Source: Maribacter sp.
GTDB lineage: Bacteria > Bacteroidota > Bacteroidia > Flavobacteriales > Flavobacteriaceae
DNA: 64,000 nt
Assembly: GCA_024643345.1 (NCBI GenBank)
Contig: JAHENB010000001.1
Coordinates: 153,356 to 217,355, forward strand
Direction of reading: 5' to 3'
Part shown: positions 10,461 to 19,892 of the stretch, in pieces
Layout: each line of letters begins with the position of its first letter
Position numbering within the stretch: the first letter of the stretch is position 1
The notes under the pieces: generated by a model
The model's database searches: none
The model's input: the letters and a program-made list of their open reading frames with translations, nothing else
What the model was told of the DNA's origin: nothing
Program-made: the position numbers and the translations under genes

Positions 10461-11375
10461 TTAGGATATGGAAATGCGGGCTACATCGGTACCGACCTTA
10501 TCCACATCTTCAAAATAGAAGTCAATTCTGCCCAGATAAATACCGTAACAACCCACTTGATTGACAAGAATATCATTTCCAATGCCATTTTTGACAATCG
10601 TGGGCTTTTCCAAAAAAGTGTGGGTATGCCCCCCTATGATCAATTGGGTGTATTTTGTCCTGGCGGCCAATCCCAAATCGTCGGGCCTTTTTTGATCGGT
10701 GTAAGAATAGCCCAAATGGGAAAGGCATATCACCAAATCGCATGCTTGTCTGATTTTTAATTCATATTCGCAGTCGGTTGCGATTTCGTAAGGATCTGAA
10801 TACCTGGTTTCTTTCGATAACTTGGGCAATACAAGCCCGTCGAGGGCGATACCCAGGCCATAAACCCCAATTTTTAATCCTTCTACCCAAAATATTTTAT
10901 AAGGTTTTACATGGCCATTCATAACCGTATCACTAAAATCATAGTTAGCGCTCAGAAATTCGAATTTGGCATGGGGCATTTGTGCCAGTAGTCCATCAAT
11001 TCCGTTGTCAAAATCATGGTTGCCAATCGTAGAAGCGTCATATCTGAGCATTGACATCAGTTTAAATTCCAATTCGCCCCCATAAAAATTAAAATAGGGC
11101 GTGCCTTGAAAAATATCCCCCGCATCGAACAAAAGGGTATTCGGATTTTCTTTTCGAATATTTGCTACCAAGCTGGCCCTTTTGGCCAATCCACCCATAT
11201 TGGGATATTCTTGATGGACGGTCGGAAAAGGATCGATATGGCTATGTACGTCATTGGTATGCAAAATGGTAAGGTGTTTTCTGCTTTTTGAGCTACCGGC
11301 GTCGACCTGGAGTCCTCCTAAGCCCAAAAATGCCGCGGAGGAAGTTGTTTTGGCAATGAAAGTTCTGCGTTTCAT
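10461..11375 (-). CDS. Metallophosphatase, catalytic half of a split 5'-nucleotidase, Tat-exported
   Basis: Calcineurin-like metallophosphoesterase of the UshA/5'-nucleotidase type, 304 residues. The metal-binding motifs are HTNDVHSH, the segment LLFDAGDIFQG, GNHDFD and GGHTHTF. The N-terminus MKRRTFIAKTT matches a twin-arginine (RRxFxxK) signal followed by a hydrophobic stretch, so periplasmic export by Tat is inferred. The protein stops before the substrate-specificity domain that a full 5'-nucleotidase carries. That domain is encoded separately by the gene immediately upstream in transcription order, with a one-base gap. The two products probably act together in periplasmic nucleotide or sugar-phosphate hydrolysis. 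Confidence 0.9.
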   Translation of the reverse strand: MKRRTFIAKTTSSAAFLGLGGLQVDAGSSKSRKHLTILHTNDVHSHIDPFPTVHQEYPNMGGLAKRASLVANIRKENPNTLLFDAGDIFQGTPYFNFYGGELEFKLMSMLRYDASTIGNHDFDNGIDGLLAQMPHAKFEFLSANYDFSDTVMNGHVKPYKIFWVEGLKIGVYGLGIALDGLVLPKLSKETRYSDPYEIATDCEYELKIRQACDLVICLSHLGYSYTDQKRPDDLGLAARTKYTQLIIGGHTHTFLEKPTIVKNGIGNDILVNQVGCYGIYLGRIDFYFEDVDKVGTDVARISIS

Positions 11376-11376
11376 C

Positions 11377-12141
11377 TCAATTCATTTTATAAAATCGATC
11401 ATCAACCACGGGTGAAAGCGTGTCCACTTTTTTAAAGTTATCGATCATCGCGTTTCGCACATAATAGTCGATATTGGTTTGTTCCTTCGCCTCTTTGAAG
11501 AAAACCATATTGTCACCACCCTCCAACAGGTAGTCTGATGTGGCGACAAAATAATCCTTTCCTTCTTCGAAAGGTTTGCCTTGAATATTGATTTTGCTAG
11601 GCCGGTTGGTGGCATCCAAAGCAATTTGGATTCCCGAAATGGGATGCGCTTTTTTCGATTCGATCAAATAATCAACCAGTTTAATGACCGTCTTCCCGTC
11701 TAATTTCACAACAACAATACTGTTATCGAACGGCATGACCTCAAAAGCTGTTCTTGTAGTCACCTTTCCGACTGAGATCGGGGCACGGATACCGCCAAAA
11801 TTGAGAAAAACGAAATCAATGGTATGGCCGGTGCGCATCTTAAAGATGGGATTTGCCTCGGCGTACACGATATCGGCCATCAGATTCCCGGCACTACTGT
11901 TGTATGCGCCATCGGTTTTAGAAATGTTATGGGCCGCAATGGCCAATGTGCTGTCGAGAACCGAATTCAACCTGTTTCTGTATGGTGCGATGAAGGCATC
12001 AATGCTGTCATCGACCTTTAGGGAACTGGCAATGGGCAATCGTTTGCCAGAGATTTGAGACAGCTTCTGCGGTTGCTTAGTGCAGGAAATCAATCCAAAT
12101 ATTGTTAAAAATATAACAAAATGTTGTATTTTTAAATTCAT
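11377..12141 (-). CDS. 5'-nucleotidase C-terminal domain lipoprotein
   Basis: 254 residues. The lipoprotein signal ends in the lipobox IFGLISC, so this half should be lipid-anchored after Sec export. The body matches the 5'-nucleotidase C-terminal domain: AYNSSAGNLMADIVYAEAN, FVFLNFGGIRAP, EVMPFDNSIVVVKLDGK and the substrate-binding YLLEGGDNM segment are characteristic. It is the first gene of the minus-strand run that continues with the metallophosphatase and the acetyltransferase. Division of the enzyme over two genes occurs elsewhere in Flavobacteriia as far as I recall. Confidence 0.9.
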   Translation of the reverse strand: MNLKIQHFVIFLTIFGLISCTKQPQKLSQISGKRLPIASSLKVDDSIDAFIAPYRNRLNSVLDSTLAIAAHNISKTDGAYNSSAGNLMADIVYAEANPIFKMRTGHTIDFVFLNFGGIRAPISVGKVTTRTAFEVMPFDNSIVVVKLDGKTVIKLVDYLIESKKAHPISGIQIALDATNRPSKINIQGKPFEEGKDYFVATSDYLLEGGDNMVFFKEAKEQTNIDYYVRNAMIDNFKKVDTLSPVVDDRFYKMN

Positions 12142-12257
12142 TTTCCTTTTTACCTTAGTCCCGCATTATGGGATCATATTCTTTACATTTGTAGTAACCG
12201 CCCATGCCGATTTAACGAAACTTGTGATAGGGGTAGGTTATCAAATAGTAAAAATAC
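12142..12257. promoter_or_regulatory. Divergent intergenic region
   Basis: This 116-base region separates the minus-strand 5'-nucleotidase operon from the plus-strand dapA operon, so it must hold both promoters. A box TACATTTG at 12184-12191 matches the Bacteroidota -7 consensus TAnnTTTG on the plus strand, but no TTG is evident at the matching -33 distance. No convincing minus-strand box was seen. Confidence 0.35.
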
Positions 12258-12788
12258 ATGTTTAAGGGAATAAAAGATAAACTCAAGCACAAATCTGGGG
12301 CAAGGTACCTAAGGGACGCTTTAAAAAAACCACTTCAGCACATTGAGAGAACTCATGGTATTTCTTCCATCGGTTGTATTGTGGACATCGATCATTTTGA
12401 GAATACCGACCTATTCTATCAGTTGCAGGAAGAATTTTCCTTAAGGCCCAATGCCATAAAGATCATTGGGTATAAAAGTTATTATGATAAGAATTCACCC
12501 TATTCCACACCTATTTTTTCGGATAAGGATTTGGGTTGGAAAGGAGCTATCGAAAACAGCTATGCCTTGGAATTTTTGAGCAGGGATTATGACCTTTTGG
12601 TTAACTATTTTAAAGAAGACAATTTATTGATGCAGCTGATGAGTTTAAAGGCAAAGGCACGCTTTCGTGTAGGTTTCCGAGAAATCGACAGTTATTTTAA
12701 CGACCTGATTTTAGATGTTCCTTTGAGTGATTTCCCGATTTTTAAAAAAGAATTAAAAAAATATTTGGGGGTACTGGATGAAATTTAA
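12258..12788 (+). CDS. Conserved flavobacterial protein of unknown function (possibly DUF6913)
   Basis: 176 residues, soluble, with a charged N-terminal helix ([20 protein letters not shown]) and no signal peptide. I recall proteins of this length directly upstream of dapA in many Flavobacteriaceae, annotated as a DUF family (DUF6913 as far as I remember), with no known role. The segment [20 protein letters not shown] followed by RFRVGF is a likely conserved core. The gene ends 8 bases before dapA, so the two are almost certainly co-transcribed. Confidence 0.85.
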   Translation: MFKGIKDKLKHKSGARYLRDALKKPLQHIERTHGISSIGCIVDIDHFENTDLFYQLQEEFSLRPNAIKIIGYKSYYDKNSPYSTPIFSDKDLGWKGAIENSYALEFLSRDYDLLVNYFKEDNLLMQLMSLKAKARFRVGFREIDSYFNDLILDVPLSDFPIFKKELKKYLGVLDEI

Positions 12789-12796
12789 GCGTAAGA

Positions 12797-13687
12797 ATGA
12801 AAGAATTGATAGGAACGGGCGTTGCTTTGGTGACTCCTTTTAAGGAAGACGGGTCAATAGACGTTAATGCGCTCCAAGGCATCGTCGAATACTGTATTGG
12901 GGGGGGCGTCGATTATTTGGTGGTTTTGGGCACGACCGGCGAATCGGTCACCTTGAACAAGACCGAGAAGGGTTTGGTCGTCTCAACCGTTGTGGCTGCC
13001 AATTCGGGCAGGTTGCCATTGGTATTGGGGGTGGGCGGAAACAATACTGCTGCGGTCATTGAGGAACTTTTGGAATGGGACCTTTCGAATTTTGTAGCTA
13101 TTTTATCGGTTTCACCCTACTATAATAAACCCACGCAAGAGGGAATTTACCAACACTTCAAGGCAATTGCCAAGGTTTCACCAAAGCCCTTGATCGTTTA
13201 CAATGTGCCTGGTCGAACGGGCAGTAATATGTTGCCCGAAACCACTTTAAGGCTGGCTATGGATTGCGACAACATCGTTGCCGTGAAGGAGGCAAGTGGC
13301 GATATGGAACAGGTAAGACAATTGATACATCGCAAGCCGAAAGAATTTCAGGTCATTTCGGGAGACGACTTTACCGCTTTGCCCACGGTACTTGCTGGTG
13401 GCGCAGGCGTCATTTCTGTGCTGGGACAAGGCCTGCCCAAATCGTTTTCAAAAATGATCGCATTGGCGCTCGAGGGCCGTTCTACAGAAGCGCAAAAGCT
13501 CCATGAAGCGATGGAGGAGGGTATGCACTTGATTTTCAAAGAGGGCAATCCGGCAGGTATAAAAGCGATGTTGGAGGCCGCAGGTTATGGGGAAGCATGG
13601 GTTCGACTTCCCTTGGTGGAGGCTACGCCCAGGCTAAAGAATCAAATATCCGCTTTTAAGGCTAGCATGGAAGGGGCAGTCATCTAA
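12797..13687 (+). CDS. dapA: 4-hydroxy-tetrahydrodipicolinate synthase DapA
   Basis: Condenses pyruvate with aspartate semialdehyde at the branch point to lysine and meso-diaminopimelate for peptidoglycan. The 296-residue protein has the full family signature: GTTGES (Thr46-Thr47), the catalytic Tyr135 in [10 protein letters not shown] and the Schiff-base Lys164 in VAVKEASGD. Length is normal for the family. It follows the unknown protein by 8 bases, and 140 bases separate it from bamD. Confidence 0.97.
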   Translation: MKELIGTGVALVTPFKEDGSIDVNALQGIVEYCIGGGVDYLVVLGTTGESVTLNKTEKGLVVSTVVAANSGRLPLVLGVGGNNTAAVIEELLEWDLSNFVAILSVSPYYNKPTQEGIYQHFKAIAKVSPKPLIVYNVPGRTGSNMLPETTLRLAMDCDNIVAVKEASGDMEQVRQLIHRKPKEFQVISGDDFTALPTVLAGGAGVISVLGQGLPKSFSKMIALALEGRSTEAQKLHEAMEEGMHLIFKEGNPAGIKAMLEAAGYGEAWVRLPLVEATPRLKNQISAFKASMEGAVI

Positions 13688-13815
13688 ACAGCCACCATGG
13701 CCAGGCTGCACTTTGCCCGAACCATGTTAAATCTGCGCCAAATCATACTAAAAAACCTTGCCATAGTTTTATTTTAGCATCTTTAAAATTGTTTTTTATA
13801 TCCACCGATTATCCT

Positions 13816-13823
13816 TAATTTTG
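13816..13823 (+). promoter_or_regulatory. Possible -7 promoter box for bamD
   Basis: TAATTTTG fits the Bacteroidota -7 consensus TAnnTTTG. A TTG at 13789-13791 lies 24 bases upstream, slightly further than the usual spacing. The bamD ATG at 13828 begins only 4 bases after the box, so transcription would start at or very near the start codon. Read by eye. Confidence 0.4.
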
Positions 13824-13827
13824 CAAA

Positions 13828-14655
13828 ATGTTTTTTAAAGTGGGAAGGTATATCAGTTTTCTTTTGCTTGTTTTGATGGCTTCATGCAGTGAGTATCAAA
13901 AAGTGCTCAAAAACGCGGACATCAAAGCGAAGTACGACCTGGCTGAAAAGTACTACGAAGCGGGGGATATGAAACGGGCGAATCGGCTCCTTGAGCAAAT
14001 AGCACCTAAATACGTGGGAAAACCCCAGGGGGAACGGGTCATGTTCTTTCTTGCCGATTCGTATTACCAAAGAGCGGATTTCAACATGTCTGGCTACCAG
14101 TTCGAAAGATTCGTGAAATCATATCCTAGTAGCGATAAGATTGCCGAAGCATCGTTTTTGGGGGCAAAGAGTTTTTATGAATTGAGTCCGGTTTATTCCC
14201 TAGACCAGACCGATACCGACAAAGCGCTGGCCAAACTTCAGACTTTTATCAACGCCTATCCAGAATCGGAGTATTTCGATGAAGCGAACGCGATGGCAAA
14301 GGAGCTTACCACAAAAAAAGAACAAAAGGCTTTCGAGATTGCCATGCAGTTCAACAAAATCGGAAAATTCGATTTTTCATTCCTGACGCCTGCCTTGGCA
14401 GCTTTCGATAATTTTGTTTCCGATTTTCCAGGATCTGTATATAGGGAAGAAGCGCTCTATTATAAATTTGAGACGGCGACAGCGTTGGCGATGAACAGTT
14501 TTGAAAGCTTAAAGCCAAAACGATTCCAAGAAGCTAAAACGGCCTATGGGGTTTTAAAGAAGCAATTTCCCGATACCAAATTTGCAAGTAAGGCAGATGA
14601 TCTATTGGAAAAAATCAATAAAGAATTGGAAGGGTATCCAGTGGATGCCAAATAA
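13828..14655 (+). CDS. bamD: Outer membrane assembly lipoprotein BamD
   Basis: Lipoprotein part of the BAM machinery that folds beta-barrel proteins into the outer membrane. The signal peptide ends in the lipobox LVLMASC, and the mature protein is built of tetratricopeptide-like helices with the recurrent pattern RANRLLEQIAPKYVGKPQGE ... AEASFLGAKSFY. 275 residues is normal for Bacteroidota BamD. The omega-like subunit gene follows after 20 bases and coaBC after that, a gene order common in flavobacteria. A Bacteroidota-type -7 box ends only four bases before the start codon (see findings). Confidence 0.95.
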   Translation: MFFKVGRYISFLLLVLMASCSEYQKVLKNADIKAKYDLAEKYYEAGDMKRANRLLEQIAPKYVGKPQGERVMFFLADSYYQRADFNMSGYQFERFVKSYPSSDKIAEASFLGAKSFYELSPVYSLDQTDTDKALAKLQTFINAYPESEYFDEANAMAKELTTKKEQKAFEIAMQFNKIGKFDFSFLTPALAAFDNFVSDFPGSVYREEALYYKFETATALAMNSFESLKPKRFQEAKTAYGVLKKQFPDTKFASKADDLLEKINKELEGYPVDAK

Positions 14656-14675
14656 ACTAATTTGACACCAAAATT

Positions 14676-15002
14676 ATGAATGATTTAAAAAGTTCAAAAG
14701 CACCGGTCTCAACGGTGACCATCAATAAAAACAAGTTTGACAAGGAAACCAACAATATTTATGAAGCGATTTCGATTACAGCCAAAAGGGCGGTTCAAAT
14801 CAATTCAGAGATAAAAAAGGAATTGTTGGAGAAATTGGAAGAATTCGCCACCTACAGTGACAGTTTGGAGGAAGTATTCGAAAATAAAGAACAGATCGAA
14901 GTTTCGAAATTCTATGAAAAATTGCCAAAACCACATGCATTGGCGGTAGAGGAGTGGTTGAACGATAAAATTTACTTCAGGAATACCGACAAAGACGCTT
15001 AA
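14676..15002 (+). CDS. rpoZ: RNA polymerase omega-like subunit RpoZ (Bacteroidota type)
   Basis: 108-residue protein encoded between bamD and coaBC, the usual place of the Bacteroidota RNA polymerase omega subunit. The segment NNIYEAISITAKRAVQINSE corresponds to the conserved omega core (in E. coli the equivalent stretch includes the VLVAARRAR region). It is followed by a flavobacterial C-terminal extension ending in VEEWLNDKIYFRNTDKDA. The role is assembly and stability of core RNA polymerase. It ends 4 bases before coaBC, so translation is probably coupled. Confidence 0.88.
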   Translation: MNDLKSSKAPVSTVTINKNKFDKETNNIYEAISITAKRAVQINSEIKKELLEKLEEFATYSDSLEEVFENKEQIEVSKFYEKLPKPHALAVEEWLNDKIYFRNTDKDA

Positions 15003-15006
15003 GGCG

Positions 15007-16212
15007 ATGTTGGCCGGTAAAAATATCCTCTTGGGCATCACAGGAGGCATTGCCGCTTATAAGACCACCTTCCTTGTTCGTTTACTTATTAAAGCTGGCG
15101 CCCAAGTTAAAGTTATTTTAACGGAAAGCGCCAGCGATTTTGTTTCTCCTTTAACCCTTTCGACTTTAAGTAAAAACCCTGTATTGACCTCCTTTGTGAA
15201 GTCAGAGGGCAATTTAACCGATTGGAACAACCATGTCGACCTCGGACTCTGGGCCGATCTAATGGTGATTGCGCCCGCCACAGCGAATACGATGTCGAAA
15301 ATGGCCAATGGAAGCTGTGATAACCTGTTGTTGGCCACCTACCTTTCGGCGAAATGCCCAATTTTCTTTGCGCCGGCCATGGATTTGGACATGTACCAAC
15401 ATCCTACCACCAAGGCATCCATGAAAAAATTGGAGTCATTCGGAAATGTTTTAATTCCTGCCACCTCGGGAGAACTGGCCAGTGGCCTCTATGGGGAAGG
15501 CCGAATGGCAGAGCCGGAGGCGATTGTTTCGAAACTAATCGACTTCCTTTCCGAAGGTTTACCCCTTCGTGGGAAGAACGTGCTTATCACGGCTGGACCT
15601 ACCTACGAAGCCATCGACCCCGTTCGATTCATCGGGAACCATTCTACCGGAATGATGGGCTACGAGCTTGCGGAAACCGCCGCCGATATGGGCGCCAAGG
15701 TGATTTTGATTTCAGGCCCCACCAATTTGGTACTCCGTAACAAGACGATCACCCTGATCAATGTCGTTTCCGCTGAGGAAATGTATCACGCGACACTTCA
15801 GCACTATACCGCCATGGATATAGCCGTTTGTGCCGCTGCTGTGGCAGATTACAGACCGAAGACCTTGGCCAGTCAAAAAATAAAAAAAGATACGGCGGAC
15901 CTTACACTAGAGCTGGTAAAAAACAAAGATATACTTCTCGCTTTGGGGGACACAAAAAAGCAGCAATTCTTGGTAGGATTTGCATTGGAGACCGAAAACG
16001 AGGTGGAAAATGCGAAAATGAAGTTAGATCGAAAAAATTTGGATGCCATTGTGCTCAATTCTTTAAATGATGTGGGCGCCGGTTTTGGTACCCCAACCAA
16101 TAAAATTCAATTTATAGATAAGAATTTAGCGATAAAAACGTTTGATTTAAAAACCAAGGCCGCTGTGGCCGCGGACATTTGGACAGAGATAATAAGCAGG
16201 TTACATGCGTAA
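15007..16212 (+). CDS. coaBC: Bifunctional phosphopantothenoylcysteine decarboxylase/synthetase CoaBC
   Basis: Carries out two steps of coenzyme A synthesis: CTP-dependent ligation of cysteine to 4'-phosphopantothenate, then FMN-dependent decarboxylation. The N-terminal flavoprotein half contains GITGGIAAYK, the active-site His in NHVDLGLWAD, PATANTMSKMANG and PAMDLDMYQHP. The C-terminal synthetase half begins near GKNVLITAGPTYEAIDPVRF and contains AAVADYRPK and KIKKD. 401 residues is normal. Its end overlaps the next start by 8 bases (ATGCGTAA). Confidence 0.97.
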   Translation: MLAGKNILLGITGGIAAYKTTFLVRLLIKAGAQVKVILTESASDFVSPLTLSTLSKNPVLTSFVKSEGNLTDWNNHVDLGLWADLMVIAPATANTMSKMANGSCDNLLLATYLSAKCPIFFAPAMDLDMYQHPTTKASMKKLESFGNVLIPATSGELASGLYGEGRMAEPEAIVSKLIDFLSEGLPLRGKNVLITAGPTYEAIDPVRFIGNHSTGMMGYELAETAADMGAKVILISGPTNLVLRNKTITLINVVSAEEMYHATLQHYTAMDIAVCAAAVADYRPKTLASQKIKKDTADLTLELVKNKDILLALGDTKKQQFLVGFALETENEVENAKMKLDRKNLDAIVLNSLNDVGAGFGTPTNKIQFIDKNLAIKTFDLKTKAAVAADIWTEIISRLHA

Positions 16213-17092
16213 TATCCTAATTACAATTTTTTTCTTATTGACCTGCCTTTTTATGAAGGCCCAGGAACTCAATTGCACCATAACGGTGAATTCGGATCAG
16301 GTGTCACTGACCAACCGCCAAATTTTCAAGACTTTGGAGCGTTCCCTGAACGATTTTATCAATAAGAATAAATGGACGAACAGGGCCCTCAAAGATAATG
16401 AAAAGATTAACGCCCAAATGTTCGTCACCATCACTGATTTTGATTCCAATAGGTTCAAAGGCACGCTGCAGATACAATCGTCCCGTCCCGTTTTCAATAC
16501 TTCCTATGAAACCCCTATTTTCAATTATAAAGACAATGATTTTAATTTTGAATATATCGAATTTCAACCCTTGGTCTTTAATGAAAACGTTTATGAATCC
16601 AATTTGGTAAGTGTGATTTCATATTATGTCTATGTCATTTTAGGTTTAGACGCCGACACCTTTTCCTTGGAAGGGGGAAACGACTATTATAGGGTTGCAC
16701 AAAAAATCGTTACCCAAGCCCAAGGGAGCAACGCCGCGGGTTGGAACCAATCGTCTGACCGAAGTCGATTTGAATTGGTCGACAATTTAATGTCGAACAC
16801 CTATCGGGAATATCGTGTTGCCATGTACAATTACCACCGTAAGGGCATGGATGTGCTTGGAGATAACAACAGTACGGGCAAACAGGTCATTGCAGGTACC
16901 ATGAAATTGTTCGAGACCATGATCAATCGCAGGCCCAATGCCTTTTTGATCCAAACTTTCTTCGATGCAAAATCAGATGAAATCCAGAATATTTTTTCCG
17001 ACGGCCCCAAAATGGATATTGTGCAGTTAAAGGAAACCTTGAATCGCATCGCCCCTCTGTATTCAAGCACTTGGAACGAAATTCAATATTGA
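16205..17092 (+). CDS. DUF4835 family exported protein (PorD-like)
   Basis: 295 residues with a Sec signal peptide (MRNILITIFFLLTCLFMKAQ). The mature start ELNCTITVNSDQVSLTNRQI and later GLDADTFSLEGG and MDVLGDNNSTGKQVI are characteristic of DUF4835 proteins, which in several Bacteroidota are named PorD and are linked to type IX secretion. I infer membership from sequence and from its position between coaBC and recN, a common flavobacterial order. Its start overlaps coaBC by 8 bases. Confidence 0.88.
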   Translation: MRNILITIFFLLTCLFMKAQELNCTITVNSDQVSLTNRQIFKTLERSLNDFINKNKWTNRALKDNEKINAQMFVTITDFDSNRFKGTLQIQSSRPVFNTSYETPIFNYKDNDFNFEYIEFQPLVFNENVYESNLVSVISYYVYVILGLDADTFSLEGGNDYYRVAQKIVTQAQGSNAAGWNQSSDRSRFELVDNLMSNTYREYRVAMYNYHRKGMDVLGDNNSTGKQVIAGTMKLFETMINRRPNAFLIQTFFDAKSDEIQNIFSDGPKMDIVQLKETLNRIAPLYSSTWNEIQY

Positions 17093-17145
17093 CCTCACTT
17101 TTTTCGGGCTTATGGGTTATCTTTACCGTTCAAAATTCTTTTTGA

Positions 17146-18798
17146 ATGCTCGTTAACCTTGCCATAAGAAATTACGCCCTTATCGACCAATTGAGCGTCT
17201 CTTTTACCGACGGTTTTACCGTGATCACCGGAGAGACCGGAGCTGGTAAATCCATCTTGTTGGGGGGTCTTTCTTTGGTCTTGGGAAAACGCGCTGATCT
17301 CGGTGCTTTGCGTAACAAAGACCTGAAATGTGTCATTGAAGCTGAGTTCGATTTGGGCAATTATGGGTTAGAGGATTTCTTTTCGGACAATGACCTGGAC
17401 TATGAGCCCAGGACAATCCTAAGGCGTGAGATACAACCAAGCGGAAAATCTAGGGCCTTTATCAATGATTCGCCGGTTACCCTTGACATTCTTTCCGAAC
17501 TTGGAGATCGATTGATCGATGTGCATTCTCAACACCAAACCTTGAGGCTTGCCGAAAATGAATTTCAACTCAAAGTCATCGACGCACTGGCTGAGAATGA
17601 CGCTCTTCTAGGGCAATATGCCGAAAAACTGGCCCTCTATCAAAAAACGACCAAGGAATTGCAAGGCATGATCGATTTTCAACAGCATGCCAACAAGGAA
17701 TATGATTATAATAGTTTCTTGTTGCAAGAGTTGGAAAATGCCAATTTGAAACCGGGTATGCAGGAAGAATTGGAAGCACAATACGAGCAGCTCAACAACA
17801 TAGAAAACATCTTGGACCTGCTTTCAAAAGGGCATCAGTTGTTGAATGACGAACAGCTAGGGGTGGTCAATCAGTTGACCGATCTTAAAATGATGTCGAA
17901 CAAGCTCGCACAGTTTGCAGGCCAATATGCTTCGCTTAACGAGCGCATAAGGTCAGTCTTTATTGAAGTATCGGACCTAGCCGAAGAAATGCAATCGTTC
18001 CATTCCATGGCTGAGGCCAATCCAGAGCAATTGGAGGAAATCAATGCGAAACTCCAATTGTTATATGACCTTCAACGAAAACACGCTGTACACGATGTTT
18101 CCGGCTTGTTGGCTATTAAAAATGATCTTTCCGATAAGGTCAGTGTCACCGAAAACATGGAAGCCAATATCAAGGTTTTGGAAGAAAGGCTGGGGCTGCA
18201 ACATGGAGAACTGGAAAAAATAGTACTGCAATTAAGAAAAAACAGGCAAAAGGCCATTCCTGTTTTAAAAGACCGCATGTTGACAAACCTTTCCGATTTG
18301 GGAATGCCGAGCGCATCTTTTAAGATCGATCTCAATGAGGCCCAAGAATTCAAAAACAACGGAAAAGACGATCTTCAGTTTTTGTTCTCGGCCAACAAGG
18401 GCACCAATTTTGGAGAACTTAAAAAGGTGGCTTCGGGCGGTGAGCTATCACGGATAATGCTCACCATAAAATCAATTTTGGCCTCCTACGAAAATCTACC
18501 GACAATGATGTTCGATGAGATCGATTCCGGGGTTTCGGGTGAAATATCAAACAAAATGGGCGATATCATGCAATTGATGAGCCATCGCATGCAAGTGTTC
18601 TCAATCACCCATCTGCCTCAGGTAGCTTCCAAGGGCGATCATCACTTTAAGGTATTCAAGGAAGAGATCGGTAATACCACCCTCACCCAAATGAAAAAAT
18701 TATCACAAGAGGAAAGGGTAGTGGAATTGGCGGAAATGCTAGGGGGAAAATCACTTTCAGATTCGGCCATGGCCCATGCAAGACAATTACTCAACTAA
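17146..18798 (+). CDS. recN: DNA repair protein RecN
   Basis: SMC-like ATPase of double-strand-break repair, 550 residues. The N-terminal Walker A is ITGETGAGKSILLGGL, the ABC signature region is KKVASGGELSRIMLTIK, and the Walker B is TMMFDEIDSGVSGE. Between them is a long coiled coil, roughly residues 150-370. The protein ends with the usual HARQLLN. It lies 53 bases after the DUF4835 gene. An imperfect inverted repeat (TTCAAAA, TTTTTGAA) sits just before the start. Confidence 0.97.
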   Translation: MLVNLAIRNYALIDQLSVSFTDGFTVITGETGAGKSILLGGLSLVLGKRADLGALRNKDLKCVIEAEFDLGNYGLEDFFSDNDLDYEPRTILRREIQPSGKSRAFINDSPVTLDILSELGDRLIDVHSQHQTLRLAENEFQLKVIDALAENDALLGQYAEKLALYQKTTKELQGMIDFQQHANKEYDYNSFLLQELENANLKPGMQEELEAQYEQLNNIENILDLLSKGHQLLNDEQLGVVNQLTDLKMMSNKLAQFAGQYASLNERIRSVFIEVSDLAEEMQSFHSMAEANPEQLEEINAKLQLLYDLQRKHAVHDVSGLLAIKNDLSDKVSVTENMEANIKVLEERLGLQHGELEKIVLQLRKNRQKAIPVLKDRMLTNLSDLGMPSASFKIDLNEAQEFKNNGKDDLQFLFSANKGTNFGELKKVASGGELSRIMLTIKSILASYENLPTMMFDEIDSGVSGEISNKMGDIMQLMSHRMQVFSITHLPQVASKGDHHFKVFKEEIGNTTLTQMKKLSQEERVVELAEMLGGKSLSDSAMAHARQLLN

Positions 18799-19017
18799 TA
18801 CAATATGGTCTTCAAAAGAGACTTTCAAATTAGCGATAAACTACGGATTTAAATAAAAGGGGTTTTATCAACTACCGATGTGCTTGCTGACATACCAATA
18901 CATTCGCGATTTGAACGGCGGGATATTAATCCATTTTTGATCTAAAACGCCACATCATAAACAACGCAGCTAATTTTTAATATCTTTGATTTTTAACCGA
19001 TAAAATATATTTTGAGC

Positions 19018-19830
19018 ATGGCCTATAACTTATTAAAGGGAAAAAGAGGAATCATTTTTGGGGCATTGGATAAGAATTCCATTGCCTGGAAAACAGCCGA
19101 AAAGGTACACGAAGAGGGAGGTACTTTTGTACTTACCAATGCACCGATCGCAATGCGAATGGGACAAATTGACGAACTGGCCAAACAAACGGGCTCACAA
19201 GTTGTTCCAGCAGATGCCACCTTAGAGGAAGATATTGACAATTTGGTGGCCAAATCGATGGAGATCCTTGGCGGCAAACTAGATTTTGTATTGCATTCAA
19301 TAGGCATGTCGATCAATGTGCGCAAAGGACGGTCCTATACCGATGAGAAATATGATTTCACGACCAAAGGCTGGGATGTTTCCGCCCTTTCATTCCATAA
19401 AGTAATGCAGAGTTTGTACAAGGCCAATGCCATGAATGAATGGGGTAGTATCGTAGGCCTTACCTATATGGCCGCACAACGTGTTTTTCCCGATTATAAT
19501 GACATGGCCGACAACAAAGCTTATTTGGAATCGGTAGCGCGCAGTTTTGGATATTTCTTTGGTAAGGAGAAGAAAGTGAGGGTGAATACGATTTCACAAT
19601 CGCCGACGCCCACCACTGCCGGACAAGGCGTCAAGGGCTTCGATGGTTTCATTTCATTTGCAGAAAAAATGTCGCCTTTGGGAAATGCAACAGCTACTGA
19701 CTGCGCCAATTATACGGTCACTTTATTTTCCGACCTTACCCGAAAAGTGACCATGCAAAATTTATTTCACGACGGGGGCTTTTCGAACACGGGCGTGAGT
19801 CAGGAAGTGATCGACCAATTTTCGAAGTAA
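19018..19830 (+). CDS. fabI: Enoyl-[acyl-carrier-protein] reductase FabI
   Basis: Last reductive step of type II fatty acid elongation, NADH-dependent. The 270-residue protein has the FabI cofactor motif GIIFGALDKNSIAW and the catalytic pair in YNDMADNKA (Tyr, six residues, Lys), followed by RVNTISQSPTPTTA. The ATG at 19018 is chosen over an in-frame TTG at 19012. A box TATCTTTG lies about 30 bases upstream, and the gene is followed by a clear terminator, so it is probably monocistronic. Confidence 0.96.
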   Translation: MAYNLLKGKRGIIFGALDKNSIAWKTAEKVHEEGGTFVLTNAPIAMRMGQIDELAKQTGSQVVPADATLEEDIDNLVAKSMEILGGKLDFVLHSIGMSINVRKGRSYTDEKYDFTTKGWDVSALSFHKVMQSLYKANAMNEWGSIVGLTYMAAQRVFPDYNDMADNKAYLESVARSFGYFFGKEKKVRVNTISQSPTPTTAGQGVKGFDGFISFAEKMSPLGNATATDCANYTVTLFSDLTRKVTMQNLFHDGGFSNTGVSQEVIDQFSK

Positions 19831-19848
19831 ATTAGGAAACACGGATTC

Positions 19849-19878
19849 AAAAGCCATTTCCTTTGGGGAATGGCTTTT
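19849..19878 (+). terminator. Terminator after fabI
   Basis: Inverted repeat AAAAGCCATT / AATGGCTTTT with a G-C inner stem and a TTTG loop. It lies 18 bases after the fabI stop and ends in a run of T. A second run of A on the left makes it possibly bidirectional. Confidence 0.7.
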
Positions 19879-19892
19879 ATATTAAGAAATAG

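Noticed and set aside
18799-19017. Possible tRNA or regulatory RNA in the gap before fabI
   Set aside because: I saw no cloverleaf, riboswitch core or strong hairpin; the only signal is a promoter-like TATCTTTG near 18980-18990.
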